Part shown: one piece after another, positions 35,427-44,810 of the stretch
How the letters are laid out: every line of letters starts with the position of its first letter
Numbering within the stretch: position 1 is the stretch's first letter
The notes under the pieces: model-generated
Told to the model about the DNA's origin: nothing
The model's database searches: none
The model's input: only the letters and a program-made list of their open reading frames with translations
DNA from: Psychrosphaera aestuarii
Lineage (GTDB): Bacteria; Pseudomonadota; Gammaproteobacteria; Enterobacterales; Alteromonadaceae
DNA length: 64,000 bases
Reading direction: 5' to 3'
Assembly: GCF_017948405.1 (NCBI RefSeq)
Contig: NZ_CP072844.1
Coordinates: 1,674,001-1,738,000 of the forward strand
Position numbers and translations under genes: made by a program

Positions 35427-36998
35427 ATGACATTGTTTAATCGACGTACTCCTGCTGTATTGTTTACAGCGACCATTTTTGCTACCAGCTTTGTATCAGA
35501 GTGTATAGCAAATCAAGGCTTAACAACCACCCAATTAGAACATTACACCTCAACTAAATCGATTGCCGAACTTCAACAATTGATTAAATCAGGCGAGTTA
35601 ACCAGCAAACAATTAACTCAGTTTTATATCGATAAAATTGAAAAAGAAGATCATAAATACAATAGTGTCATCTCAATTAACCCAAATGCTATTGCCCAGG
35701 CAGAAGCATTAGATAAGTCAATTTCTAACTATAAAAAAGATCTGCCTTCTTTGTTCGGTATGCCTATTTTATTGAAAGACAATATTGAAACTAAGGAACT
35801 GGCAACAACGGCAGGGTCCTTAATCTTAAAAAACAATAGAACAAACAGAGATGCCCAATTAACTGAAAACTTACGTTCCGCTGGCGCTATCATACTAGGT
35901 AAAACAAATTTAAGTGAGTGGGCTAATTTCCGTTCTGAACGTTCTTCAAGCGGTTGGAGCGCTATCGGCGGCCAAACTAAAAATCCAAATGACGTGACAA
36001 CTACACCTTGCGGCTCTAGTTCTGGTTCAGGTGCGGCGGTTGCAGCAAATTTCGCCATCGCAGCAATTGGAACCGAAACTAATGGTTCAATTACCTGTCC
36101 TGCAGCGGTGAATGGTGTTGTTGGTGTTAAGCCAAGCGTCGGTTTAGTGAGTCGTTTTGGTATTGTTCCAATTTCACCTTCTCAAGATACCGCTGGGCCT
36201 ATGACTAAAAACGTTGACGATGCACAACGTGTACTTTTTGCGATGCAAGGCCGAGATAAAAGAGACGCCGAAACATTGGTAAAAGGGATTAACCCTGTTG
36301 GTTTAATAAGTTCACCTTTACAGCCACAAGAACTTAAAATAGGGGTGTTATATTCAAGTGCAGAATCACACGAACAGGTTAAACAAATCTTAGGTGCTAC
36401 TCTGCGTAAACTGACAAACCAGGGCGTTAAGTTAGTTGACGGTTTAAAATTTGAGCCATATGACGGATTCTGGAATGACGGTTACACTCAATTATTACGA
36501 GAGTTTAAAACGTCATTAAATTTATACTTTGCTGAGTTACCAAATGATATTCCTGATGAACTAAACTCATTGACCTTAAAAGATGTAATAGCGTTTAATG
36601 AAGCAAATAGTGAAGCGGAAATGTCCTATTTCCAACAAGAAATATTCTTAAAGTCAGAAGCCACTGAAGGTATGTCAACGCAAAAATATAAAAACCTAAA
36701 GAAAAAATTAAAACGTGTTACAGGCAAAGAGGGTATCGACAAACTTCTAAAAGAACATGAATTAGACGCTCTAATCGCTATAACTCGTGGGCCAGCTTGG
36801 AAAATAGACTTGGTAAATGGCGACCATAGTAACGGCGGTGTCTCTACATTTTCTGCAATCTCAGGTTATCCACACATAACTATACCTGCTGGTAAGCTTC
36901 ACGGATTACCAATCGGTTTATCAATAATGACAAGTTTTGGTGAAGATGAAAAAGCGTTACGTGTTTCAAAAGCTATTGAAAATATTTTGGAGAAGTAG
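35427..36998 (+). CDS. Exported amidase (amidase-signature family)
   Basis: A 523-residue amidase-signature hydrolase with the Ser-cisSer-Lys triad Lys117 (ILLKDNIE), Ser197 (CGSSSGSG) and Ser221 (GTETNGSITCPA). The N-terminus (~28 residues, ending ECIANQ) looks like a signal peptide, with Cys26 in a poor lipobox context, so the enzyme is probably periplasmic. This separates it from cytosolic GatA. Substrates in this subfamily include peptide amides and other aliphatic/aryl amides; specificity is not deducible. It is monocistronic and is followed by a terminator and then a TonB-dependent receptor. Confidence 0.9.
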   Translation: MTLFNRRTPAVLFTATIFATSFVSECIANQGLTTTQLEHYTSTKSIAELQQLIKSGELTSKQLTQFYIDKIEKEDHKYNSVISINPNAIAQAEALDKSISNYKKDLPSLFGMPILLKDNIETKELATTAGSLILKNNRTNRDAQLTENLRSAGAIILGKTNLSEWANFRSERSSSGWSAIGGQTKNPNDVTTTPCGSSSGSGAAVAANFAIAAIGTETNGSITCPAAVNGVVGVKPSVGLVSRFGIVPISPSQDTAGPMTKNVDDAQRVLFAMQGRDKRDAETLVKGINPVGLISSPLQPQELKIGVLYSSAESHEQVKQILGATLRKLTNQGVKLVDGLKFEPYDGFWNDGYTQLLREFKTSLNLYFAELPNDIPDELNSLTLKDVIAFNEANSEAEMSYFQQEIFLKSEATEGMSTQKYKNLKKKLKRVTGKEGIDKLLKEHELDALIAITRGPAWKIDLVNGDHSNGGVSTFSAISGYPHITIPAGKLHGLPIGLSIMTSFGEDEKALRVSKAIENILEK

Positions 36999-37013
36999 TC
37001 TATGTACTTTGTG

Positions 37014-37054
37014 TCGAGTAAATTACTAGCTTGCTAATTTACTCGATATTTTTT
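37014..37054 (+). terminator. Terminator after the amidase gene
   Basis: A 12-bp perfect stem TCGAGTAAATTA / TAATTTACTCGA with a 9-base loop is followed by TATTTTTT. The remaining ~270 bases up to the receptor gene hold no gene and no promoter I can call with confidence. Confidence 0.85.
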
Positions 37055-37327
37055 CGACGATAGCGACTTTTAAGACCATAAACAGACAATTACGGCAGAG
37101 TTAGAAAAATAAAACTTTGCTTTTAAACTTACTGGTGGTAACATGCCGGCCCAACCAAACAGTAGCAAACGTTCTGTGTTGCTCGTCTGAATTAAATTTG
37201 TTTACATTGAATTGTACGACTCACCTTGTTGAGACGTGCGTTTTTTCGCGCGCAAATTATTCAGCAACCCACAGACTTTCCTACTAGTCTATTTTTGCTT
37301 TATAACTTCTTACATAGAGGACATCAA

Positions 37328-39511
37328 ATGAACATTAATCCTATAACTACTGCGTTGGCGTTGGCGCTAGTTTCATCAGGTCTGACTGTTGCCAATGCGA
37401 CAGCAGCGGAAGAAGTTGAGAAAAAAGCTGAAAAATCGAAAATGGAAGCGATTACGGTAACTGCAACCAAGCGTTCACAGGTTATTTATGAAGTTCCAAT
37501 TGCAATGAGTGCATTTAGCGGAGCAGATTTAGATACGCAAGGCATAACAGGCATCACAGATGTTGGTAAATTTGTACCAAATCTAAATATCACAGGATTT
37601 TCTGCCGGCCATACATCTTCGGCTAACCCATTCATACGCGGAATTGGACTACAAGATCACCTAATTACCACGGATCCTGGTGTTAGTGTATATGTAGATG
37701 GTGTTTACTTAGGTCGTCAAGTTGGACAAAACTGGAACTTACAAAATATTGATCGCATAGAGGTACTTCGTGGACCGCAAGGTACATTGTATGGTCGTAA
37801 CTCTATTGGTGGTGCAATAAACATTATTACTAAACAGCCAGATGCTAATCCGGTTACAAAGTTATCAGCTGAGGTTGGGACACGAGGGCGATTAAAAGGT
37901 GACGTTTTTGTTAACCGTGCAGTTAACGAAGATTTGGCAATTAATATTAGCGCTGGGTTTAATCGCAGAGATGGACTTGGTAAGTTTATCAATCTACCAG
38001 AAGCAAAATATGATGTTGGCGAGAGTCAAGAGTTTCACGGTCGATTTTCTTTAAAGTACAAAGTTACCGATGATTTAAAAATTGTTGTTACTGCTGATGC
38101 TAATGATGGTGAAGGTGGCTTAAGACCATATACAACTAAAATTAACGAAGTGCCTACTGGCGCATATTACACAGGCGAGCGTTTTGGATCGCCACTACCA
38201 TCAGGTCCATTACGAAATTCTGACGTTGCCGCAAATCCTTTTGATAACGCTACCGGTACAATTGAAGTAACAGAGGTAAACAACAGCGCAAGTGGTGTTT
38301 CATTTACTGCGGATTACAATATATCTGATACTTTAGGTTCAAAATTCATTATCAGTAACCGTAGTTCTGAATACAAAGCCGGTTTAGACGATGATGGAAC
38401 CATTTACGCATTAGATCACTACCCAGAGCGTGGTGAAGCGGATCAAACCTCAGTTGAGCTACAATTAAACGGCTATTATGGTGATGTAGATTTTGTTTCT
38501 GGTTTATATTGGTTTACCGAAGAAGGCAGTAATCGCCAAGGCGAAGACTCTAGCTTTAATGGCGGTTCAAACATGCTAGAGCTAGATCAAAAGACGACGA
38601 GTAAAGCCGTGTTTGTTAATCTAGGTTACGATGTAACTACAGATCTTCGTGTATCAGGCGGTTTACGTTATACAACCGACAAAAAAGAAGCCACCGCAAA
38701 TGTAGGTATTGGTCCAACTTACGCTGAAGATGATTGGAGCCAAGTTAGCTACGATTTATCTGCAAATTATACGTTAGAAAACGGTTTAAACATTTACTCT
38801 AGCATTCAAAGTGGCTATCAAGGTGGACAGTTCCCAGCACGTCCATACTGTTTATTTGGCAACCCAGAGTGTTTTGTTGCATCAGACAACATTACGGCCG
38901 TAAACTACGAAATTGGATTAAAGGGTGAGGTAACAAGCGACTTTAATATGAGTATTGCGTTATTCAATACTAACTATGAAGATCTTCCTTATCAGGTTAA
39001 TACAACATCGGAAGCTGGTTTCGATACACGTAACTTAGTGGTAACGCAAACTTCACAGGGCGTAGAGTGGGAAAGTACGGCTTACTTAACGGATAGCTTC
39101 TCTCTTCACACCAGTCTAGGTTACATTAATGTTGATGTAGACGAACAAGACGGCGTAAAACCAGTAGCGCCACTTACGCCTAAGTTTACCGCATCGATTA
39201 GCCCAGCCTATGTATTTGATTTAGATGATGGTTCAACTATCAACGCCAGAATCGATTACTCGTTTAGAGACGAAATGTATGGTGAGCCAAGTGCAGATGA
39301 AGGTCGAATGACAACTGTTGAATCTCGTTCACTAGTAAACTTTGACATTTCTTATGCTCCTGCAGGCGCTGATTGGAAAGTTTCACTTTACGGTCGTAAC
39401 ATTTTCGACAAACGTTATGATGATGCAAGATTAAACACTGGCGATTACTTATTGGTAATTAAGAGCAATGATGCAAGTGAGTTTGGTGTACGCTACAGCT
39501 CAAGCTTTTAA
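37328..39511 (+). CDS. TonB-dependent outer-membrane receptor
   Basis: A 727-residue outer-membrane receptor. The signal peptide (MNINPITTALALALVSSGLTVANATAA) is followed by a plug domain with a TonB-box-like MEAITVTATKR near residue 40. The plug has DPGVSVYVDGVYLGRQ and RIEVLRGPQGTLYGRNSIGGAINIITK in the classical arrangement, followed by a 22-stranded barrel ending SSSF. The ATG at 37328 was chosen over an upstream in-frame TTG because it has AGAGGA 8 bases ahead and begins a proper signal peptide. The ligand is unknown; the neighbouring exported amidase could act on related substrates, but they have separate transcripts. Confidence 0.93.
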   Translation: MNINPITTALALALVSSGLTVANATAAEEVEKKAEKSKMEAITVTATKRSQVIYEVPIAMSAFSGADLDTQGITGITDVGKFVPNLNITGFSAGHTSSANPFIRGIGLQDHLITTDPGVSVYVDGVYLGRQVGQNWNLQNIDRIEVLRGPQGTLYGRNSIGGAINIITKQPDANPVTKLSAEVGTRGRLKGDVFVNRAVNEDLAINISAGFNRRDGLGKFINLPEAKYDVGESQEFHGRFSLKYKVTDDLKIVVTADANDGEGGLRPYTTKINEVPTGAYYTGERFGSPLPSGPLRNSDVAANPFDNATGTIEVTEVNNSASGVSFTADYNISDTLGSKFIISNRSSEYKAGLDDDGTIYALDHYPERGEADQTSVELQLNGYYGDVDFVSGLYWFTEEGSNRQGEDSSFNGGSNMLELDQKTTSKAVFVNLGYDVTTDLRVSGGLRYTTDKKEATANVGIGPTYAEDDWSQVSYDLSANYTLENGLNIYSSIQSGYQGGQFPARPYCLFGNPECFVASDNITAVNYEIGLKGEVTSDFNMSIALFNTNYEDLPYQVNTTSEAGFDTRNLVVTQTSQGVEWESTAYLTDSFSLHTSLGYINVDVDEQDGVKPVAPLTPKFTASISPAYVFDLDDGSTINARIDYSFRDEMYGEPSADEGRMTTVESRSLVNFDISYAPAGADWKVSLYGRNIFDKRYDDARLNTGDYLLVIKSNDASEFGVRYSSSF

Positions 39512-39530
39512 TTAATAAAAGAAATATGAT

Positions 39531-39568
39531 AAAAGAGCCTCCTAGTCAGCTAGGTTAGGCTCTTTTTT
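39531..39568 (+). terminator. Terminator after the TonB-dependent receptor gene
   Basis: Outer stem AAAAGAGCC / GGCTCTTTT encloses an inner stem CCTAG / CTAGG with loop TCAG, and T residues follow. A good intrinsic terminator. Confidence 0.9.
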
Positions 39569-39596
39569 ATTTTTAGAACTAGATTTAGGATGTATT

Positions 39597-39836
39597 TTGA
39601 ATAATCAACCAAATAACCCGTTACATGGTGTAAAACTAGCGGACGTAGTTACAAAACTAGTAGAGCATTATGGCTGGGACGAGCTTAGCGCTCGAGTTAA
39701 TATCAATTGCTTTAAAAACGACCCGTCCATCAAGTCTTCGTTAAAGTTTTTAAGAAAGACTGAATGGGCTCGTAACGAAGTTGAAGCACTTTATGTTGAC
39801 ACTTTTTTACAGCCGTCACCTTGGGGAAAGGTTTAA
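39597..39836 (+). CDS. VF530-type DNA-binding protein (DUF2132)
   Basis: A 79-residue protein matching the VF530/DUF2132 family, whose structure shows a small helical DNA-binding fold. Hallmarks are [26 protein letters not shown] (NPLHGV, HYGW), [24 protein letters not shown] ([13 protein letters not shown]) and VEALY. Translation begins at TTG with TTAGGA 6 bases upstream. It ends 6 bases from the convergent HD-GYP gene. Cellular function unknown. Confidence 0.85.
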   Translation: MNNQPNNPLHGVKLADVVTKLVEHYGWDELSARVNINCFKNDPSIKSSLKFLRKTEWARNEVEALYVDTFLQPSPWGKV

Positions 39837-39842
39837 ACTTAA

Positions 39843-41387
39843 CTAATCACTGTATTGTTGATGAATTTTCAAAAACTCTTCTTTGTGGTTAAAGTAAATA
39901 TCAACAAGGTGTGGATCAAACTTATTACCTCTTTCTTCATTAAGCAAGGCATCAACTTGCTGTAAGTCCCAAGCGGGTTTATAGCAACGAGCATTCATAA
40001 GGGCGTCAAATACGTCAGCTAACGCAACAATCCTTCCGTATATATGTATGTCGTTGCCTTTAAGGCCACGTGGGTAACCGGAACCATCAAAATTTTCGTG
40101 ATGTTGTGCCGCCACGATTGAAGCGGCTTCCATAATAGGTAAATTCGAACTAAGTAACACAGATTCCCCAATTTGAGCGTGAGTCTTCATGACTTCCCAG
40201 TTTTCGCCTTCTAACTTACCAGGGCGATTAAGCACGCTATCTGGAATTCCAATTTTACCCACATCATGCAGTGGCGCAGCTAAAAATAGCTGCTCTACCT
40301 GTTCTTTGTCTAATCCGTACTTTTCACCTATTAACTTTGAATACAGTGCAACACGACGAACGTGATTACCCGTTTCTTTAGAGCGAGTTTCTGCGACTTC
40401 GCAAATTGAATATACTATTTCTTCTTGTGTTCGTTTTAACTCGTCATTAAGCCGAATATTTTCTATTGCTATAGAGATATTTTTACAAAAAATTTCGAGT
40501 ATTTCAGTGTCGTAACGAAGCACATCATTCGCACCTTCTAGGTACAGAATTAACTCATTTTTACCTACGGTAGATATATAAAAAAACTCGGCTTCTTGAT
40601 TGACCATTTTGTCGCGCGGTATTTGACTCGTGTTCAGTATGTTAGATATTTTATGTGTGATGAAACGATCATTTATTGATGCTCTACCATGATCAATACA
40701 AGCTAATAATTTTATTTGTTCTTTCGTTTTACTTGCAAAAGCGCTAGTGCTCTCAGCGAGAACAACGTCGGCATCAATATGCATCATGGCAGCTAATTGC
40801 TGTAAGGCACCCTCAGCGAAGTCTTTTAACGAGTTTTCTTGGAGTAAGGAAGATGTTGATTTAATGATTCGTTCAAGGCCTATTCGTGTTCGATTTATGG
40901 CTGTAATATCTCTATAGGATCGAAGAGCTGCATAGATTACCGTATTTAACTTTTGGTTAGTGAGCTCGGTTTTTTCTTTATAATCATTGATATCGTATTT
41001 TTTAATGACCTCATACTCTGGTGCTTGGCCAGGTTGGCCAGTACGCAATATGATCCTAACGTCATGGTTATCTAAATCATTACGAATGTAATCGACGAGC
41101 TCCAATCCAGCATTGTCAGTTTCCATTACAACATCAAGTAAAATAACAGCAATGTTGGTTTCTATTTCTAAAATACTTCTGGCTTCCGACGCTGAGTAGG
41201 CGTTATAAAAATTAAGCGGTTTATCTGCAAAGGAAAACGATTGTAGCGCTAGTTTAGTTACTGTATGGATACTAGGCTCATCATCAACTATGAGGACTTT
41301 CCAACCGTTCAAATCGATTTGGGTTTCGACAAATTCCTCTTGTAATTCTTCCATCGTAAATAAAGGTGCGTCATCGTTACTGGTCAT
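39843..41387 (-). CDS. Response regulator with DUF3369 and HD-GYP domains
   Basis: A 514-residue cytoplasmic regulator. A receiver domain spans ~28-150, with Asp35/Asp36 and phospho-acceptor Asp85 (ILLDVVMET). A DUF3369 segment spans ~165-310, and the C-terminal HD-GYP phosphodiesterase spans ~325-500. Catalytic motifs are intact: HDVGKIGIPD, HHENFDGSGYPRGL (the GYP loop) and ALADVFDAL. It is predicted to hydrolyse c-di-GMP in response to an unlinked kinase; no histidine kinase gene is adjacent. Divergent from the chrA-like gene. Confidence 0.93.
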   Translation of the reverse strand: MTSNDDAPLFTMEELQEEFVETQIDLNGWKVLIVDDEPSIHTVTKLALQSFSFADKPLNFYNAYSASEARSILEIETNIAVILLDVVMETDNAGLELVDYIRNDLDNHDVRIILRTGQPGQAPEYEVIKKYDINDYKEKTELTNQKLNTVIYAALRSYRDITAINRTRIGLERIIKSTSSLLQENSLKDFAEGALQQLAAMMHIDADVVLAESTSAFASKTKEQIKLLACIDHGRASINDRFITHKISNILNTSQIPRDKMVNQEAEFFYISTVGKNELILYLEGANDVLRYDTEILEIFCKNISIAIENIRLNDELKRTQEEIVYSICEVAETRSKETGNHVRRVALYSKLIGEKYGLDKEQVEQLFLAAPLHDVGKIGIPDSVLNRPGKLEGENWEVMKTHAQIGESVLLSSNLPIMEAASIVAAQHHENFDGSGYPRGLKGNDIHIYGRIVALADVFDALMNARCYKPAWDLQQVDALLNEERGNKFDPHLVDIYFNHKEEFLKIHQQYSD

Positions 41388-41490
41388 GTCTACTACCTTA
41401 TGTGGTTATTACATGTAACCTTAGTACCAGTATGTTCAAAGTGACAAGCAAGATCATAATTGACGCTACAAAAATTCGGTAATAGCGAGC

Positions 41491-41496
41491 TATAAT
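41491..41496 (+). promoter_or_regulatory. -10 element for the chromate-transporter-like gene
   Basis: A consensus TATAAT lies 32 bases before the ATG at 41528. The -35 region is weak. A GGTTA...TAACC inverted repeat at 41404-41420 lies farther upstream in the divergent region. Confidence 0.4.
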
Positions 41497-41527
41497 GGCA
41501 AATGAATTTAACTAATAGATTGATTCA

Positions 41528-42742
41528 ATGGACAATAAACTGTATTTACAAAAGAAAATGAAGGCTTTAATAGATATATTTTTTCACTTCTTTCTTTTAG
41601 GGTGTATTAGCTTTGGTGGGCCTGCGGCGCATATCGGATATTTCCAAAAGACATTTGTCGAAAAGCTTAAGTGGGTGTCGCAAGAACGCTATTCCGGTTA
41701 CATCGCATTAAGTCAATTTTTGCCAGGTCCAGGTTCAAGTCAGGTTGGCTTTTCGATAGGTTATTCTAAAGGAGGCTTATTAGGTGGTGTCGCCGCCTTT
41801 ATTGCGTTTACTGCGCCTTCTTTTATGCTCATGCTGATGTTAGCAAAATCTACAGCCATATCGACGACAGCGAGTCCAATTTTTTTGAATGTCGTGTCTA
41901 TGCTAAAAATTTTAGCGGTAGCTGTTGTTGCTGACGCTATTTTTACTATGTATAAACAGTTCTGCAACAACGCAGCCACCATAGCAGTTACCTTACTCAG
42001 CGCGATTTTGCTTTGTATTTACAATAATATAATTATGCAGTTAGCCATCATTAGTATTTCATTACTAGCCGGTTCATTTTTTTACAAAAAATTAACCCTG
42101 TCAAACGTAAAAGTTACAACGACTAGAGCCGTGAATAAGGGGTTAGCGAAAGTTAACTGGTTTGTGTTTGGTACGTTTATCCTGTTATTTATTGTGCTGC
42201 CGTTGTTGACGCTTTTAGGCCCAAAAATAGCTTTGTTCTCTGATTTTTATCGAGCTGGAAGTTTAGTGTTTGGGGGAGGGCATGTTGTATTACCTATGCT
42301 TGAAGACATTATTCAGGGGCAATTAAGTAAAGACACTTTTATTTTTGGTTACGCTGCAGCGCAAGCGATCCCTGGCCCGATGTTTACTTTTGCGACGTTT
42401 TTAGGTGCCGAATTATTGTCTGATAATATGTTAGTCGGTGCTTTAATAGCAACGGTAGCCATATTTTTACCTGGATTTTTGTTAATTATTGCTTTTAAAG
42501 AATCGTGGCAAAAAATTAGTAAAATAAATCAGGTGGCAGGTGCTATCGCTTGTGTGAACGCCGCGGTTGTTGGGCTATTAATTTCTGCGTTTTATCAGCC
42601 GATATTAGTGAGCGCCATTCATAGCTATTTAGATGTTTTAATTGCTGTGGCCGGGTTTTTGGCATTAAGAGTATTGAAAATACCTGTACTATACGTCGTG
42701 GTTATTTATATGGTGGTAGGCGTTAGTATTACCATTTTTTAA
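41528..42742 (+). CDS. Chromate transporter (CHR) family protein
   Basis: A 404-residue inner-membrane protein with two homologous halves of about six helices each, as in long-chain ChrA. Repeat motifs include CISFGGPAAHIGYF and LSQFLPGPGSSQVGFSIGY in the first half, and VFGGGHVVLPMLED and AAQAIPGPMFTFATFLG in the second. ChrA exports chromate, but many marine homologues have no proven link to chromate, so the substrate is uncertain. It converges with the 148-residue hypothetical gene with a 6-base gap. Confidence 0.9.
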   Translation: MDNKLYLQKKMKALIDIFFHFFLLGCISFGGPAAHIGYFQKTFVEKLKWVSQERYSGYIALSQFLPGPGSSQVGFSIGYSKGGLLGGVAAFIAFTAPSFMLMLMLAKSTAISTTASPIFLNVVSMLKILAVAVVADAIFTMYKQFCNNAATIAVTLLSAILLCIYNNIIMQLAIISISLLAGSFFYKKLTLSNVKVTTTRAVNKGLAKVNWFVFGTFILLFIVLPLLTLLGPKIALFSDFYRAGSLVFGGGHVVLPMLEDIIQGQLSKDTFIFGYAAAQAIPGPMFTFATFLGAELLSDNMLVGALIATVAIFLPGFLLIIAFKESWQKISKINQVAGAIACVNAAVVGLLISAFYQPILVSAIHSYLDVLIAVAGFLALRVLKIPVLYVVVIYMVVGVSITIF

Positions 42743-42748
42743 TAAATA

Positions 42749-43195
42749 TTAAATGAGCCTGTTTACAGATAAGTCTTTAGTTAAATAATTACATGCGGTC
42801 ATGATCAAACTCTGAAACTGGGGCTCTACTATACTGCCGTCATCCATCATTTCCTTTAAATCTGAATTGCTAACGGCAACTATTGACTCAAATTCAAGTT
42901 CACTTAAACCGCATTTTAATAGTGCAGTTAAACCCTCGGCGTTAATTTTTATCCAACCGTCTGAGTTATATTGTGGGAGATTTAAAAATTGCTTTTCAGC
43001 AACAAGCGTTAACTTAATATTTATTATGTATGACTCGTCTGCATACCAATTTGACGCCAAAGCTTGAAAATTAATCCAAGCTTGTAATTTTTCGATAAGA
43101 AAAGACGCACGCTGATCATTTTTGTCAAATATACCATTTGTTGATATTTCGATGGGCAACGCTTCTTTACTATTATTTGCCAATTGATCGAACAT
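42749..43195 (-). CDS. Hypothetical protein at the end of the punA-deoC run
   Basis: I do not recognise a family. The 148-residue protein has no signal peptide, membrane helix, cysteine cluster or catalytic motif. It is predicted to be mixed alpha/beta and mildly acidic (IKINAEGLTALLKCGLSELEFESIV looks helical). It starts 17 bases after the deoC stop on the same strand, so it is likely the last gene of the mfd-csiV-punA-deoC run. The AAAGGGCTT ribosome-binding site ahead of the ATG supports translation. Confidence 0.6.
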   Translation of the reverse strand: MFDQLANNSKEALPIEISTNGIFDKNDQRASFLIEKLQAWINFQALASNWYADESYIINIKLTLVAEKQFLNLPQYNSDGWIKINAEGLTALLKCGLSELEFESIVAVSNSDLKEMMDDGSIVEPQFQSLIMTACNYLTKDLSVNRLI

Positions 43196-43212
43196 GCTAA
43201 GCCCTTTCTATT

Positions 43213-43986
43213 TTAGTAATTCGAGTGGTTTGAGGTACCAACCTTTCCTGATAATGTATCTTTGAGGTTTGAAAGCAAACCACTTGCACCAAATCGATAG
43301 TTAGACGACATAACCCATTCTGAACCAAGGATTTGCTCTGCTTGTATAAGGTAAGCCTTTGCATCATCAGCGGTACGGATTCCTCCGGCTGCTTTAAAAC
43401 CAACTCGGCCACCGTTTTGCTTTATTACATTTAGCATTACATCTGCCGCTTCAAGCGTCGCGTTTACTGGTACTTTTCCAGTTGATGTTTTAATAAAGTC
43501 TGCGCCGCAATCTATCGCAAATTCACTGGCTGCTTTTATTGTATTTAAGTCACCTAGCTCACCAGATTCAATGATTACCTTTAACACATTGTGATCTGAA
43601 CAGGCTTGTTTACTTTGCACTAGTACATCTTCACAGCGCTTCAAATTGCCATTAATAAAATCGTTATAGGGCAAAACTACGTCAATCTCGTCCGCACCGT
43701 CAGCAATGGCTTGCTCAGTCTCAGCTATAATTTGGTCGATGTCCTGATCGCCGAGCGGAAAGTTGGTTACCGTTGCAACCTTAACGTCATGCATACCGAG
43801 CTGAGTTAGAGTTTTTTTCGCAAGTGCGACAAACTTTGGATAGACACAAACAGCTGCAACATGCCCAAAGTCTGTAATTGTACTATTGCATAACTCGATA
43901 ATAACGTCGTTAGTATCATCATCATTTAAAGATGTTAAGTCCATCAAGCCTAACGCTTGACGGGCATAGGCTTGATAGTCTTTCAT
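43213..43986 (-). CDS. deoC: Deoxyribose-phosphate aldolase
   Basis: A 257-residue class I aldolase cleaving 2-deoxyribose 5-phosphate to glyceraldehyde 3-phosphate and acetaldehyde. The E. coli active-site residues are all present at near-identical positions: Asp102 (DEIDVVLP), Schiff-base Lys166 (ADFIKTSTGK) and Lys198 (VGFKAAGGIRT). The ATG overlaps the punA stop by one base. With punA upstream and deoB nearby, deoxynucleoside catabolism to central metabolism is covered. Confidence 0.97.
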   Translation of the reverse strand: MKDYQAYARQALGLMDLTSLNDDDTNDVIIELCNSTITDFGHVAAVCVYPKFVALAKKTLTQLGMHDVKVATVTNFPLGDQDIDQIIAETEQAIADGADEIDVVLPYNDFINGNLKRCEDVLVQSKQACSDHNVLKVIIESGELGDLNTIKAASEFAIDCGADFIKTSTGKVPVNATLEAADVMLNVIKQNGGRVGFKAAGGIRTADDAKAYLIQAEQILGSEWVMSSNYRFGASGLLSNLKDTLSGKVGTSNHSNY

Positions 43987-44798
43987 TATGCGTCTGCCAA
44001 TAAGTCTTGAAGTAAAGTAGTTAGTCGTTTTGCCGCTAATTGACCTTGTTCTAGCGTTTCATCGTGGCTTAGGTTCGTTGCAGATAAGCCGGCAGCTAAA
44101 TTAGTAATGGTTGAAATAGCACATACCTTTAAGCCACAGTGCCTTGCCACAATCGCTTCTGGTACGGTAGACATACCAACTGCATCAGCGCCAAGCGTTC
44201 GCTGTGCTCTAATTTCAGCCGGAGTTTCAAACGTAGGACCAGATACCCAAATATAGGTGCCCCTGTACAAAGTTAAACCAGATTTCAACGCTGCTTTTTC
44301 AACTTTCTCACCTATGTTTCTATCGTAGGTTTGAGTCAAATCTAAAAAGCGCGGACCAATCTCATCGTCATTTGGACCGATAAGTGGATTAAAACCAGAG
44401 AAGTTAATGTGATCAGTGATCAACATAATACTGCCTGGACCCATGTCTTCTTTAAGCGAACCCGCTGCATTTGTTAAAATAACAGACTCACAACCAATGG
44501 CCTTAAAGCTTCTTAATGGGATTGCGATTTTTTCAAATGAGTGGCCTTCATAATAATGAAAACGACCTTGCATACAGATTACGTTTTTGCCACCTAATGT
44601 ACCAGCGACTAATCGACCTGTATGGCCAACCACGGTACTTTGAGGAAACTCTGGAATATCTGCGTATGGAATGCTGATAGGGTCCAAAATTTGTTCCGCT
44701 AAATCTGCTAAACCACTACCTAATACGATAGCGACGTCAGGTTTAAAACCATTAAGTTGTTGTTCAATATATTGAGCACTGATTTGAAAATCTTTCAC
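43986..44798 (-). CDS. punA: Purine-nucleoside phosphorylase, class 1 (PunA)
   Basis: A 270-residue trimeric-type phosphorylase that splits inosine/guanosine and deoxy forms to base plus (deoxy)ribose 1-phosphate. Motifs are VLGSGLADLAEQ and GHTGRL (phosphate site), MQGRFHYYEGHS, LTNAAGSL, WVSGPTFETPAEIRAQR and VGMSTVPEAIVARHCGL. It is distinct from the hexameric DeoD type. It starts 12 bases after csiV and overlaps deoC by one base. Confidence 0.94.
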   Translation of the reverse strand: MKDFQISAQYIEQQLNGFKPDVAIVLGSGLADLAEQILDPISIPYADIPEFPQSTVVGHTGRLVAGTLGGKNVICMQGRFHYYEGHSFEKIAIPLRSFKAIGCESVILTNAAGSLKEDMGPGSIMLITDHINFSGFNPLIGPNDDEIGPRFLDLTQTYDRNIGEKVEKAALKSGLTLYRGTYIWVSGPTFETPAEIRAQRTLGADAVGMSTVPEAIVARHCGLKVCAISTITNLAAGLSATNLSHDETLEQGQLAAKRLTTLLQDLLADA

Positions 44799-44810
44799 TG
44801 AATTATCCCG

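Noticed and set aside
37226..37327. Upstream in-frame TTG start giving the TonB-dependent receptor a 34-residue N-terminal extension
   Set aside because: The extension has no signal peptide character, while the ATG at 37328 has a good AGAGGA ribosome-binding site and begins a classical signal peptide.
41404..41420. GGTTA...TAACC inverted repeat upstream of the chromate-transporter-like gene as an operator
   Set aside because: Only 5-bp arms with an asymmetric centre; too weak to claim beyond a passing note.
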